Source of the DNA: Streptomyces sp. MUM 2J
GTDB lineage: Bacteria > Actinomycetota > Actinomycetes > Streptomycetales > Streptomycetaceae
NCBI RefSeq assembly: GCF_022414535.1
Contig: NZ_JADWYM010000013.1
Coordinates: 87,190-151,189, forward strand
Reading direction: 5' to 3'
Length of the DNA: 64,000 bases
Of this stretch, positions 1-10,378 are shown in pieces. Made by a program: the position numbers and the translations under genes. The notes beneath the pieces are model-generated. The model worked only from the letters and a program-made list of their open reading frames with translations. It was not told where the DNA came from and did no database searches. Positions within the stretch are counted from its first letter, which is position 1. Each line of letters opens with the position of its first letter.

Positions 1-1
1 A

Positions 2-532
2 CTGGGGGACGTCCTGCTCCAGGTCGTCTTCCACGCCCGGATCGCCGAGGAGGACCCGGAGGAGCCCTTCTCCGTCGACGACGTGGCCGGAGGGATCGTC
101 GCCAAGCTCATCCACCGCCACCCCCATGTCTTCGGGGAGGAGACGGCCACCACCCCCGAGGAGGTCAAGGCGCACTGGCTGCGCACCAAGGCGGCGGAGA
201 AGCAGCGCACCTCGGTCACCGAGGGCATCCCCCTGCAGCAGCCGGGCCTGGCCCTCGCCGCGAAGCTCGCGGCACGTGCGCGGACGGCGGGACTGGACGT
301 GCCGTTGCCGAAGGGGGAGGGCCTCGGCTACGAGCTGCTGGCGCTGGCGGCGCATGCCGGCACCGAGGGCACCGACCCGGAGACCGCCCTGCGCGCGGCG
401 GCCCGCGCCTACCGCGACGCCATCAGGGCGGAGGAGAACCGCGTGGCGCAGGAGGGGGCGGCCGGCGCGGGGCCCCGCCCCGGCCACCGGGACCCCGAGG
501 CCCACCTGCATGCGGATACCGTCGACGAGTGA
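2..532 (+). CDS. mazG: MazG nucleoside triphosphate pyrophosphohydrolase, C-terminal part
   Basis: The start lies before the window; 176 residues are visible. MazG hydrolyses (d)NTPs to monophosphates plus pyrophosphate and removes aberrant nucleotides. The open frame begins with an L-G-D-V-L-L-Q-V-V-F-H-A-R stretch, the conserved helix carrying the ExxD metal-binding residues of the MazG fold, followed by the R-H-P-H-V-F-G segment typical of the family. The C-terminal 35 residues are a low-complexity tail. The stop overlaps the P450 start by 4 nt (GTGA), suggesting translational coupling. The family call is firm; the N-terminal domain cannot be judged. Confidence 0.9.
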   Translation: MGDVLLQVVFHARIAEEDPEEPFSVDDVAGGIVAKLIHRHPHVFGEETATTPEEVKAHWLRTKAAEKQRTSVTEGIPLQQPGLALAAKLAARARTAGLDVPLPKGEGLGYELLALAAHAGTEGTDPETALRAAARAYRDAIRAEENRVAQEGAAGAGPRPGHRDPEAHLHADTVDE

Positions 533-2025
533 CCGACCAACCCCAGCCCCACCATCCCGCGCCCGGCGGCATGCCCGGAGCGTCCCCGTCACACGACGCC
601 GCACCGTCACCGGGCCCCGGATCCGGTGCCACGCCCGACCCCGCTCCGACGCCCGACCCCGCACCCGCCCCCGCACCCGGCGCCACGCCCGCGCCGGGCC
701 CCGGATCCGAGGCCGACCCCGCCCCCGCGACGGGCGCCCCCACCGCCCACCTGTCCACCCCGGCACCCGTGCCCGAACTCTTCTCCTGGGAGTTCGCCGC
801 CGACCCCTACCCCGCCTACGCCTGGTTGCGCGAGCATGCGCCCGTGCACCGGACGCGGCTGCCCAGTGGGGTGGAAGCCTGGCTGGTCACCCGGTACGCG
901 GACGCCCGGCAGGCCCTTGCCGACCAGCGGCTCAGCAAGAACCCGGCGCACCACGACGAGCCGGCGCACGCGAGGGGCAAGACCGGCATCCCCGGCGAGC
1001 GCAAGGCCGAGCTGATGACCCATCTGCTCAACATCGACCCGCCGGACCACACCCGGCTGCGCAGGCTGGTCAGCAAGGCGTTCACGCCGCGCCGGGTGGC
1101 CGAGTTCGCGCCGCGCGTGCAGGAGCTGACCGACCGGCTCATCGACGGGTTCGCGGCGCGCGGTTCCGCCGACCTCATCCACGAGTTCGCCTTCCCGCTG
1201 CCCATCTACGCCATCTGCGACATGCTCGGCGTCCCGCGCGAGGACCAGGACGACTTCCGGGACTGGGCGGGCATGATGATCCGCCACGGAGGTGGTCCGC
1301 GCGGCGGGGTGGCGCGCTCCGTGAAGAAGATGCGCGGCTACCTCGCCGACCTCATCCACCGCAAGCGTGCCGCCCTGCCCGCCGAAGCGGCCCCGGGCGA
1401 GGACCTCATCTCCGGCCTCATCCGCGCCTCCGACCACGGCGAGCACCTCACCGAGAACGAGGCGGCGGCGATGGCGTTCATCCTTCTGTTCGCCGGGTTC
1501 GAGACGACCGTCAACCTCATCGGCAACGGCACCTACGCCCTGCTGACCCACCCCGCGCAGCGCGCCCGCCTCCAGGAATCCCTCGGGGGGAGCGGGGGCC
1601 TGCTGGAGACGGCGGTCGAGGAACTCCTGCGCTTCGACGGCCCCGTGGAACTGGCCACCTGGCGGTTCGCCACGCAGCCCCTGACCCTCGGTGGGCAGGA
1701 CATCGCCGCGGGCGACCCGGTCCTCGTCGTCCTCGCCGCGGCGGACCGCGACCCTGCCCGCTTCGCCGATCCCGACACCCTCGACCTGTCCCGGCGCGAC
1801 AACCAGCACCTCGGTTACGGCCACGGCATCCACTACTGCCTCGGCGCGCCGCTCGCCCGCCTGGAGGGCCAGACCGCGCTGGCCACCCTGCTGACGCGGC
1901 TGCCGGACCTGCGGCTGGCGGCGGATCCGGCCGATCTGAGGTGGCGTGGGGGACTCATCATGCGCGGACTGCGCACCCTGCCGGTGGAGTTCACGCCCAC
2001 CGGGGAGCCCGCGGCGCGACGCTGA
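529..2025 (+). CDS. cytochrome P450 with a proline-rich N-terminal extension
   Basis: A heme-thiolate monooxygenase of 498 residues; bacterial family members are usually about 400. The first 85 or so residues are Pro/Ala/Gly-rich and look disordered; the P450 fold starts near the P-E-L-F-S-W-E-F stretch. Visible motifs are the I-helix A-G-F-E-T (322-326), the K-helix ExxR (365-368), and the heme loop G-Y-G-H-G-I-H-Y-C-L-G with ligand Cys437. It resembles CYP105/107-type actinobacterial enzymes, soluble and dependent on separate ferredoxins. GTG start overlapping mazG by 4 nt. An internal start after the proline-rich part cannot be excluded. No ferredoxin gene is adjacent and the substrate is unknown. 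Confidence 0.9.
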   Translation: MTDQPQPHHPAPGGMPGASPSHDAAPSPGPGSGATPDPAPTPDPAPAPAPGATPAPGPGSEADPAPATGAPTAHLSTPAPVPELFSWEFAADPYPAYAWLREHAPVHRTRLPSGVEAWLVTRYADARQALADQRLSKNPAHHDEPAHARGKTGIPGERKAELMTHLLNIDPPDHTRLRRLVSKAFTPRRVAEFAPRVQELTDRLIDGFAARGSADLIHEFAFPLPIYAICDMLGVPREDQDDFRDWAGMMIRHGGGPRGGVARSVKKMRGYLADLIHRKRAALPAEAAPGEDLISGLIRASDHGEHLTENEAAAMAFILLFAGFETTVNLIGNGTYALLTHPAQRARLQESLGGSGGLLETAVEELLRFDGPVELATWRFATQPLTLGGQDIAAGDPVLVVLAAADRDPARFADPDTLDLSRRDNQHLGYGHGIHYCLGAPLARLEGQTALATLLTRLPDLRLAADPADLRWRGGLIMRGLRTLPVEFTPTGEPAARR

Positions 2026-2110
2026 CACCCGGGCCGGGCTCCGGCACCCGAGCCGACGGCGGAACAAGGGGCCCACCGCCGGGCTCACATGACACCCACT
2101 CATCAATTCT

Positions 2111-2156
2111 GTGATCTTCACGTGATCTGCGCGGCATTAACTTGTGACAAGTGATC
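2111..2156 (+). promoter_or_regulatory. repeat-rich control region before rpfC
   Basis: The hexamer GTGATC occurs at 2111, 2122 and 2151, and the inverted repeat CTTGT-G-ACAAG spans 2141-2151. The region precedes rpfC by about 90 nt and is AT-richer than its surroundings. The repeats could be an operator. A Crp-type site is one possibility, because GTGA-N3-TCAC is present at 2111-2121, but the spacing is unusual for Crp. Confidence 0.35.
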
Positions 2157-2241
2157 GACTGCCGATACGTTCACTCGACAGCACGGCACTCGGCCGCAGT
2201 GCCTGCCGTGCCGTCACTGCTGCCTCGGGAAAGGTCCCCGC

Positions 2242-3393
2242 ATGCTCTCCGGGAACGGTCGCCACCGTCGCCCCCGCCAGGCTCCCGCCCTCCTCGTCGC
2301 GGCCGGCGTGACCGGTTCCGCCATCGCCATCCCGCTCCTCGGCGCCACCGGCGCGAGCGCCGCGGACGGCGGCACCTGGAACAAGGTGGCGGATTGCGAG
2401 TCCGGTGGTTCCTGGAGCCTGAACGACGGCAACGGCTTCTACGGCGGGCTGCGTCTGACGCTGGACGACTGGGACAAGTACGGCGGCCTGGAGTACGCGG
2501 AGCGGCCCGACCTGGCCAGCCGGTCCCAGCAGATAGCCGTCGCCGAGAGGGTCCTCGCGGACCAGGGCGTCGGCGCCTGGCCCGCCTGCGGCGCGCCGTC
2601 CGGACTCACGCTGGACTCCGGGGCGGCGCAGGTGGACACGGGCGTGGCGGGCGACGCGCCGGGTTCTTCCGGCTCCTCCGGTTCTTCCGGTTCTTCCGGC
2701 TCCTCCGGCTCCTCCGGCTCATCCGGTTCCTCCGCTCCCTCGGGCTCCTCGGACCCGGGCAAGCCGTCCGGCTCCACGGGCTCCGCCGGGCCCTCCGATT
2801 CATCCGGTACGTCCGGTTCAGGTGGCTCATCCGACTCCGGTGATTCCCCCGGTGTCTCCGGTTCCTCCGCTTCGCCCGAAACGACGGAGTCGCCCAACTC
2901 CTCCCACCCCGGTGGATCCTCGACGTCCGACACCGGTGCCGCCGGTGCGGACTCCGGCACCGGTGCGACCTCCGCTCCGGGCGACCCGGCCGGTGAGCCC
3001 TCGCAGGGAACCGGCCGTGCCACCACGGTCGGCCCGAACCATGACGACTCGGACAACTTGCCCCGACCCGCAGGTGCTTCGAGCCTGGTCGACACGGGTG
3101 CCCTCGATGCCGGAGGCCGGGGCGCCGGCCGTCACCGGGGCGCCGGCGCCGACGAGGAGGCCGCCGGCGGGGGTCCCGCCGTCGCGTCCACCGGCCGGCA
3201 CGCCGTGCCCGCCGACGGCGGAGATGCGGCCGGCGGTTCGTACACCGTGCGGGCCGGTGACAGCCTCTGCTCCATCGCCGACTCCCTTGGCGTCGACGGC
3301 GGATGGCGCCGCCTGTACGCCGAGAACCAGGGCGCGATCGGTGCCGACCCCGGCCACATCGTCCCCGGTCAGACCCTGCGCGTCGGTGCCTAA
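2242..3393 (+). CDS. rpfC: resuscitation-promoting-factor-type cell-wall hydrolase with LysM (RpfC-like)
   Basis: A secreted peptidoglycan hydrolase of 383 residues, expected to cleave glycan strands during spore germination and growth. It has an N-terminal signal peptide (cleavage near A-S-A, residue 40) and a transglycosylase-like domain at about 43-115 with the D-C-E-S-G-G motif (catalytic Glu53, paired cysteines). A very long Ser/Gly/Thr/Pro linker (about 120-325) leads to a C-terminal LysM module beginning at G-S-Y-T-V-R-A-G-D-S. ATG start; the spacer has no clean AGGAGG. It is a tandem paralogue of the next gene but has a linker about three times longer. The symbol follows the S. coelicolor gene at the equivalent position. 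Confidence 0.85.
   Translation: MLSGNGRHRRPRQAPALLVAAGVTGSAIAIPLLGATGASAADGGTWNKVADCESGGSWSLNDGNGFYGGLRLTLDDWDKYGGLEYAERPDLASRSQQIAVAERVLADQGVGAWPACGAPSGLTLDSGAAQVDTGVAGDAPGSSGSSGSSGSSGSSGSSGSSGSSAPSGSSDPGKPSGSTGSAGPSDSSGTSGSGGSSDSGDSPGVSGSSASPETTESPNSSHPGGSSTSDTGAAGADSGTGATSAPGDPAGEPSQGTGRATTVGPNHDDSDNLPRPAGASSLVDTGALDAGGRGAGRHRGAGADEEAAGGGPAVASTGRHAVPADGGDAAGGSYTVRAGDSLCSIADSLGVDGGWRRLYAENQGAIGADPGHIVPGQTLRVGA
2662..2880 (+). repeat. Ser-Ser-Gly codon repeat tract inside rpfC
   Basis: Tandem TCC/TCT-TCC-GGN units encode a run of S-S-G triplets that becomes irregular towards the 3' end. Such tracts are prone to slippage and make a flexible spacer between the catalytic and LysM domains. Confidence 0.8.
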
Positions 3394-3523
3394 AGGGGCG
3401 AAAAGCGGCGGGAGTTGACATCCTGTTTCGCGCTTAATGTCCGGTTTGGCGAAAGTGTGGGATGAGTCTCAGAAGCCCTGATCGTCTTTGAAATTCGACG
3501 AAGCGCATGTCTACGGTCAGGAC

Positions 3524-4472
<949 letters not shown>

Positions 4473-4552
4473 GCGCACCGGCCCCCGCAGGGCCCTGCCC
4501 GCCCGCGCCCGGGGCCTGCCATCGGCCCGCGGGTCCCAGGGCCCCCACAGCT

Positions 4553-4594
4553 CCCCGCCCCGGCGCGTCTTCCCCCGTACGCGCCGGGGCGGGG
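4553..4594 (+). terminator. perfect 15-bp stem-loop after rpfA
   Basis: Left arm 4553-4567 and right arm 4580-4594 are exact reverse complements (15 bp, all but one G-C pairs) with a 12-nt loop, followed by a pyrimidine-rich stretch. It probably terminates the rpfA transcript before eno. Confidence 0.85.
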
Positions 4595-4688
4595 TGTCGT
4601 CGTCTCCTTCTGTCCGTCCGCCTGTGCCGCCTTCCCGGCCCGCCCCCGCGCTTCACCCGTTGTTCACCCCGAACCGGCACCCCCTTTT

Positions 4689-4712
4689 GTTCCGAAGGGA
4701 AACAATGGGTAC
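4689..4712 (+). promoter_or_regulatory. possible SigB/SigI-type promoter upstream of eno
   Basis: GTTC (4689-4692) is followed after 14 nt by GGGTAC (4707-4712), matching the pattern described for Streptomyces SigB-family promoters (GTTT-like -35, GGGTAC/T -10). It lies about 140 nt upstream of the eno start. The match was found by eye only. Confidence 0.35.
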
Positions 4713-4742
4713 GGTCACTGTGTCCAAGGGCCGGTCGGTCGG

Positions 4743-6130
<1,388 letters not shown>

Positions 6131-6228
6131 GCCGCAAAGGCTAAGGGCTCGCCCGTCGCACGTACGTCCCCGTACCCGGTCCCGTACCGTGTGCGGGGAC
6201 GTACGCGCGTGTGAACGGGAGGCTGGAC

Positions 6229-6705
6229 ATGGCGGTGAAGGACCGGGACCGTTTCTCCACCGCGACCAGGATCCGGTTGCTGGGCGAGCAGACGGCGGCC
6301 CGGGTCTACCGTTCGCAGACCCGCCGCCAGGCGCGCCGTTCCCGTCTCACCGGCCGCGCGGCGCTGCTCGCCCTCGTCCTGTGCTCCCTGATCGTGGCAC
6401 TCGCCTACCCGATAAGGCAGTACGTCTCCCAGCGCGCCGAAGTCGCCGACCTGCAGCGCGAGAAGCAGCAGGCTCAGGAGCGCGTCGAACAGCTGCGCGA
6501 CCTCAAGGCGCGCTGGCAGGACGACGCCTTCGCCGAACAGCAGATCCGGCAGCGACTGCACTACGTGATGCCGGGGGAGACGGGATACGTCGTGATCGAC
6601 CCGAGCACGGTGAAGCAGTCCCGCGCCGACCGCGGGGCGGCCGACCGCCCCTGGTACTCCAACGTCTGGGAGGGCGTCGACAAGTCCGACGCCCTCGACC
6701 AGTGA
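6229..6705 (+). CDS. divIC: septum-formation protein DivIC (FtsB family)
   Basis: Small bitopic divisome protein of 158 residues. It has a basic cytoplasmic N-terminus (1-41), one transmembrane helix (about 42-61), a periplasmic coiled coil (about 65-95, rich in Gln, Glu and Arg) and a C-terminal D-D-x-F-x-E-x-x-I-R-Q-R-L-H-Y-V-M-P-G-E segment typical of FtsB/DivIC. It is expected to form a complex with FtsL and FtsQ during sporulation septation. The ATG at 6229 is chosen because GGAGG lies 6 nt upstream; an earlier in-frame GTG at 6211 lacks such a site. Confidence 0.9.
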   Translation: MAVKDRDRFSTATRIRLLGEQTAARVYRSQTRRQARRSRLTGRAALLALVLCSLIVALAYPIRQYVSQRAEVADLQREKQQAQERVEQLRDLKARWQDDAFAEQQIRQRLHYVMPGETGYVVIDPSTVKQSRADRGAADRPWYSNVWEGVDKSDALDQ

Positions 6706-6728
6706 ACTGATCCGATAGAAAGACAGGC

Positions 6729-7259
6729 ATGGAAACGCCCCCGCCGACCACCCCGCGCACCGAGCCCACCGCCGCGGACGTCGAGGCCTTCAAGCAGCAG
6801 CTCGGGCGTCCGCCGCGCGGCCTGCGCGCGATCGCCCACCGGTGCCCCTGCGGCCGGCCCGACGTCGTCGAGACGGCGCCCCGGCTTCCGGACGGCACGC
6901 CCTTCCCGACGCTCTACTACCTCACGTGCCCGCGGGCGAACTCCGCGATCGGCACGCTGGAGGCCGGGGGCGTGATGAAGGAGATGACCGAGCGGCTCCG
7001 CACCGACCCGGAGCTGGCGGCCGCGTACCGCGCGGCGCACGAGGACTACATCCGGCGCCGCGACGAGATCGAGGAACTCACGGACTTCCCGAGCGCGGGC
7101 GGCATGCCGGACCGGGTGAAGTGCCTGCACGTCCTGGTGGCCCACTCGCTGGCCGCCGGACCGGGCGTGAACCCGCTGGGCGACGAGGCGATCGCCCTGC
7201 TGCCCGAGTGGTGGCGCAAGGGTCCCTGCGTGGTGCCGGACGCGGAGGGGACCGAGTGA
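6729..7259 (+). CDS. DUF501 domain-containing protein
   Basis: Conserved actinobacterial protein of 176 residues with no known activity. It has the family's Cys-containing H-R-C-P-C-G-R-P motif near residue 40, the T-L-Y-Y-L-T-C-P segment near 65 and the V-K-C-L-H-V-L-V-A-H-S-L segment near 137. The cysteines suggest metal binding but this is unproven. It lies between divIC and the Ppx/GppA gene, whose GTG start overlaps this stop by 4 nt, so the two are probably co-translated. Confidence 0.85.
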   Translation: METPPPTTPRTEPTAADVEAFKQQLGRPPRGLRAIAHRCPCGRPDVVETAPRLPDGTPFPTLYYLTCPRANSAIGTLEAGGVMKEMTERLRTDPELAAAYRAAHEDYIRRRDEIEELTDFPSAGGMPDRVKCLHVLVAHSLAAGPGVNPLGDEAIALLPEWWRKGPCVVPDAEGTE

Positions 7260-8197
7260 CCAGGGTCGCCGCCGTCGACTGCGGCACGAATTCCATCCGC
7301 CTGCTGGTCGCGGACGCGGACCCGGCCACCGGTGAACTCGTCGACCTGGACCGCCGCATGACGATCGTGCGGCTCGGCCAGGGCGTCGACCGGACCGGGC
7401 GGCTGGCCCCCGAGGCGCTGGAGCGGACGTTCGCCGCGTGCCGGGAGTACGCACACGTCGTCAAGGAGCACGGCGCCGAACGACTGCGGTTCGTCGCCAC
7501 CTCCGCCTCCCGGGACGCGGAGAACCGCGACGACTTCGTCCGCGGCGTCATGGACATCCTGGGCGTCGAACCCGAGGTCATCAGCGGCGACCAGGAGGCC
7601 GAGTTCTCCTTCACCGGCGCGACCAGGGAACTGGCCGGCGCCGCACACGTGGCCAAGCCCTACCTGGTGGTGGACATCGGCGGCGGCTCCACGGAGTTCG
7701 TGGTCGGCGAGGAGCACGTGCGCGCGGCCCGCTCCGTCGACGTCGGCTGCGTGCGCATGACCGAACGGCACCTGGTGCGCGAGGGCACGGTCACCGACCC
7801 GCCCACCGCCGCGCAGATCACCGCCATGCGCGCCGACATCGAGGCCGCCCTGGACCTCGCCGAGCAGTCGGTGCCGCTGCGCGAGGCGCGCACCCTGGTG
7901 GGGCTGGCGGGCTCGGTGACGACGGTCTCGGCGATCGCGCAGGAGCTGCCCGCGTACGACTCCGCGCGGATCCACCACTCCCGGATCTCCCGCGACACGG
8001 TCCACGGCATCACCGAGTGGCTGCTGCACTCCACGCACGCCGAGCGCGCGGCCGTGCCGTCGATGCACCCGGGCCGGGTCGACGTGATCGGGGCGGGCGC
8101 CCTGGTGCTCCTGTCGATCATGGAGCGCACCGGTGCGGAGGAGGTCGTCGTGAGCGAGCACGACATCCTCGACGGCATCGCGTGGTCGGTGGCGTAG
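7256..8197 (+). CDS. Ppx/GppA family phosphatase (exopolyphosphatase/pppGpp hydrolase)
   Basis: 313-residue single-domain member of the ASKHA phosphatase family, acting on polyphosphate and/or the pppGpp alarmone. Visible motifs are the N-terminal V-D-C-G-T-N-S-I-R-L-L phosphate loop, the A-T-S-A-S-R-D-A-x-N segment, and the second phosphate loop V-V-D-I-G-G-G-S-T-E-F. The GTG at 7256 is used because it overlaps the DUF501 stop by 4 nt; the frame stays open upstream, but that part shadows DUF501. It is shorter than two-domain E. coli Ppx. Substrate preference cannot be told from sequence. Confidence 0.9.
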   Translation: MTRVAAVDCGTNSIRLLVADADPATGELVDLDRRMTIVRLGQGVDRTGRLAPEALERTFAACREYAHVVKEHGAERLRFVATSASRDAENRDDFVRGVMDILGVEPEVISGDQEAEFSFTGATRELAGAAHVAKPYLVVDIGGGSTEFVVGEEHVRAARSVDVGCVRMTERHLVREGTVTDPPTAAQITAMRADIEAALDLAEQSVPLREARTLVGLAGSVTTVSAIAQELPAYDSARIHHSRISRDTVHGITEWLLHSTHAERAAVPSMHPGRVDVIGAGALVLLSIMERTGAEEVVVSEHDILDGIAWSVA

Positions 8198-8262
8198 CTC
8201 TCTTCTCTTACTCGCGGGTAGCCTCCGGTTGAGCAGCCCGGATACCGTATGAGCGGCCCGCA

Positions 8263-8280
8263 GGGGCCCTTCGGGGCCCC
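8263..8280 (+). terminator. UUCG-loop hairpin after the Ppx/GppA gene
   Basis: GGGGCCC (8263-8269), loop TTCG, GGGCCCC (8274-8280). A very stable tetraloop hairpin 66 nt after the stop; it lacks a T tract, as is usual in Streptomyces. Confidence 0.75.
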
Positions 8281-8305
8281 GCGGTGACGCGCCGCCGGGA
8301 AAGTT

Positions 8306-8321
8306 CGTGAAGTTCTTCACA
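8306..8321 (+). promoter_or_regulatory. Rex operator (ROP) upstream of ndh
   Basis: CGTGAA-GTTC-TTCACA matches the Rex consensus TGTGAA-N4-TTCACA at 11 of 12 positions. Rex represses respiratory genes and is released at high NADH/NAD+. An NADH dehydrogenase gene is the type of target expected. The site is about 320 nt upstream of the start, so the promoter must lie well upstream and give a long leader. Confidence 0.8.
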
Positions 8322-8385
8322 AGGATTTCGGCCCTGTCGGTGCGCGAAAGAGGGCCTGTTGGCCCTTTCGGGGGACGAAGAGAGC

Positions 8386-8401
8386 TTTGAACATGTTCAG
8401 A
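8386..8401 (+). promoter_or_regulatory. second, degenerate Rex-like site
   Basis: TTTGAA-CATG-TTCAGA matches the Rex consensus at 10 of 12 positions and contains the perfect palindrome GAACATGTTC (8389-8398). Its centre is 80 bp from that of the first site. It may be a weak auxiliary site or chance. Confidence 0.4.
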
Positions 8402-8424
8402 AGGGCTCGGTACGAGCCCTTCTG
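8398..8424 (+). other. 12-bp perfect hairpin in the ndh leader
   Basis: CAGAAGGGCTCG (8398-8409), loop GTA, CGAGCCCTTCTG (8413-8424). It lies 218 nt upstream of the ndh start, in what should be its 5' leader, directly after the second Rex-like site. It could act as an attenuator or a processing signal. Confidence 0.6.
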
Positions 8425-8641
8425 GTCACGTCTCCGGGAGGGTGTTCCAGCAGACTCACAGCCACCCGTGTCGCCTAGAGAGGCAGCTCACGCGGCGTTG
8501 ACAACGGTCATCGGGGTGCGGCGGTTCCCGTCGCGCACCATGATCTATGTCACGCGGGCCGCGGAGTGTAGCACAGGGCCTACGCATGCTTGTGAAGGGG
8601 CGCACGAGCCACCCCCTCGGAGCGGGTGGATACTCGATGGC

Positions 8642-10024
8642 ATGAGCACCACGGAGCGTCCCAGGATCCTCGTAGTAGGCGGTGGGTACGTAGGCCTGTA
8701 CGCAGCTCGGCGCATCCTCAAGAAGATGCGCTACGGCGAGGCGACCGTCACGGTCGTCGACCCCCGGTCGTACATGACCTACCAGCCCTTCCTGCCCGAA
8801 ACCGCCGCCGGCAACATCTCCCCGCGCCACGTCGTCGTCCCCCTGCGACGCGTGGTCCCCAGGGCGGAGGTCCTCACCGGCCGCGTCACCACCATCGACC
8901 AGGACCGCAAGGTCGCCACCGTCGCCCCGCTCGTCGGCGAGGCGTACGAGCTGCCCTTCGACTACCTGGTCATCGCCCTCGGCGCCGTCTCCCGCACCTT
9001 CCCCATCCCCGGTCTCGCCGAGCAGGGCATCGGCATGAAGGGCGTCGAGGAGGCCATCGGCCTGCGCAACCACGTGCTGGAGCAGCTCGACAAGGCCGAG
9101 TCCACGACCGACGAGGACATCCGCCGCAAGGCCCTCACCTTCGTCTTCGTCGGCGGCGGCTTCGCCGGTGCGGAGACCATCGGCGAGGTCGAGGACATGG
9201 CCCGGGACGCGGCCAAGTACTACAAGAACGTGTCCCGCGAGGACATGCGCTTCATCCTCGTGGACGCCGCCGACAAGATCCTCCCCGAGGTCGGCCCCAA
9301 GCTCGGCCAGTACGGCAAGGAGCACCTGGAGAGCCGCGGCGTCGAGGTCTACCTGTCCACCTCCATGGACTCCTGCGTCGACGGCCACGTGGTGCTGAAG
9401 AACGGCCTGGAGGTCGACGCCAACACCATCGTGTGGACCGCCGGCGTCAAGCCGAACCCGGCCCTCGCCCGCTTCGGCCTGCCCCTCGGCCCGCGCGGCC
9501 ACGTCGACTGCGAGCCCACGCTCCAGGTCAAGGGCACGGACTACATCTGGGCCGCCGGCGACAACGCCCAGGTGCCCGACCTCGTCGGCCGCAAGGCCGG
9601 CAACGAGAACGCCTGGTGCCCGCCGAACGCCCAGCACGCGCTGCGCCAGGCCAAGCTGCTCGGCGACAACGTCCTGTCCGGCCTGCGGGGCTTCCCGCAG
9701 CAGGACTACAGCCACGCCAACAAGGGCGCGGTCGCGGGCCTCGGCCTGCACAAGGGCGTCGCGATGATCGTCATGGGCAAGATGAAGATCAAGCTCAAGG
9801 GACGTCTCGCCTGGTACATGCACCGCGGCTACCACGGTATGGCGATGCCGACCTGGAACCGCAAGATCCGCATCTTCGCCGACTGGACGCTCGGGATGTT
9901 CCTCCGGCGCGAGGTCGTCGCCCTGGGCGCTCTGGAATCCCCGCGCGAGGAGTTCTACGAGGCCGCCAAGCCGGCCCCGGCGGTCCCCGCCGCCAAGACC
10001 GGGGAGAAGGCCAAGGCCTCCTGA
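8642..10024 (+). CDS. ndh: type II NADH dehydrogenase (non-proton-pumping NADH:quinone oxidoreductase)
   Basis: Membrane-associated flavoprotein of 460 residues passing electrons from NADH to menaquinone. It has an N-terminal FAD dinucleotide fold (R-I-L-V-V-G-G-G-Y-V-G-L-Y, 8-20), a second NADH-binding fold with V-F-V-G-G-G-F-A-G-A-E-T around 171, the W-A-A-G-D-N-A FAD-contacting motif, and a C-terminal amphipathic part likely to contact the membrane. ATG start; the Shine-Dalgarno is weak (GGGTGG). The frame is open further upstream but that part is not protein-like. Regulation by Rex is inferred from the operator at 8306. A 16-bp terminator follows. Confidence 0.94.
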   Translation: MSTTERPRILVVGGGYVGLYAARRILKKMRYGEATVTVVDPRSYMTYQPFLPETAAGNISPRHVVVPLRRVVPRAEVLTGRVTTIDQDRKVATVAPLVGEAYELPFDYLVIALGAVSRTFPIPGLAEQGIGMKGVEEAIGLRNHVLEQLDKAESTTDEDIRRKALTFVFVGGGFAGAETIGEVEDMARDAAKYYKNVSREDMRFILVDAADKILPEVGPKLGQYGKEHLESRGVEVYLSTSMDSCVDGHVVLKNGLEVDANTIVWTAGVKPNPALARFGLPLGPRGHVDCEPTLQVKGTDYIWAAGDNAQVPDLVGRKAGNENAWCPPNAQHALRQAKLLGDNVLSGLRGFPQQDYSHANKGAVAGLGLHKGVAMIVMGKMKIKLKGRLAWYMHRGYHGMAMPTWNRKIRIFADWTLGMFLRREVVALGALESPREEFYEAAKPAPAVPAAKTGEKAKAS

Positions 10025-10047
10025 CCTCCGGTCACCCCTGAACAGCC

Positions 10048-10089
10048 CGAAGGGGCCGCCCGCCATCCGTGGTGCGGGCGGCCCCTTCG
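10048..10089 (+). terminator. perfect 16-bp terminator after ndh
   Basis: Arms 10048-10063 and 10074-10089 are exact reverse complements with a 10-nt loop. The rest of the gap up to 10378 shows no gene; it holds the cfa promoter region, including a repeated CATCCGGG at 10312 and 10346. Confidence 0.85.
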
Positions 10090-10378
10090 GTGTGCGCGGC
10101 ACCCTGCGCCGCCCCCTGCCGGCCACCGGCCACCGGCCGCCGACCCGGCGCGAGCTGTCGTATCCAGCCGTCACCCCGCCCCGGCGCAGCGCACCGGGGC
10201 GGGCGCCTGGGCGCGCACCCGGGCCGGTCCCGGCCATCCGGGGGGCATCCGCCGTCGACCCGTGGATTTCGTCCGCATTTCGCTCGCATGCAACGCCGTG
10301 GCGGGACTGCCATCCGGGCATCCTGGTGTTTACGTGGTGACTGGACATCCGGGATCGCTCCTCACGGAGGTGTGCGCC

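Noticed and set aside
2662..2880. CRISPR-like short repeats
   Set aside because: They are in-frame Ser-Ser-Gly codon repeats of rpfC without spacers.
8389..8398. GAACATGTTC as a LexA box
   Set aside because: The spacing between half-sites is too short for the actinobacterial LexA consensus, and it falls inside a Rex-like site.
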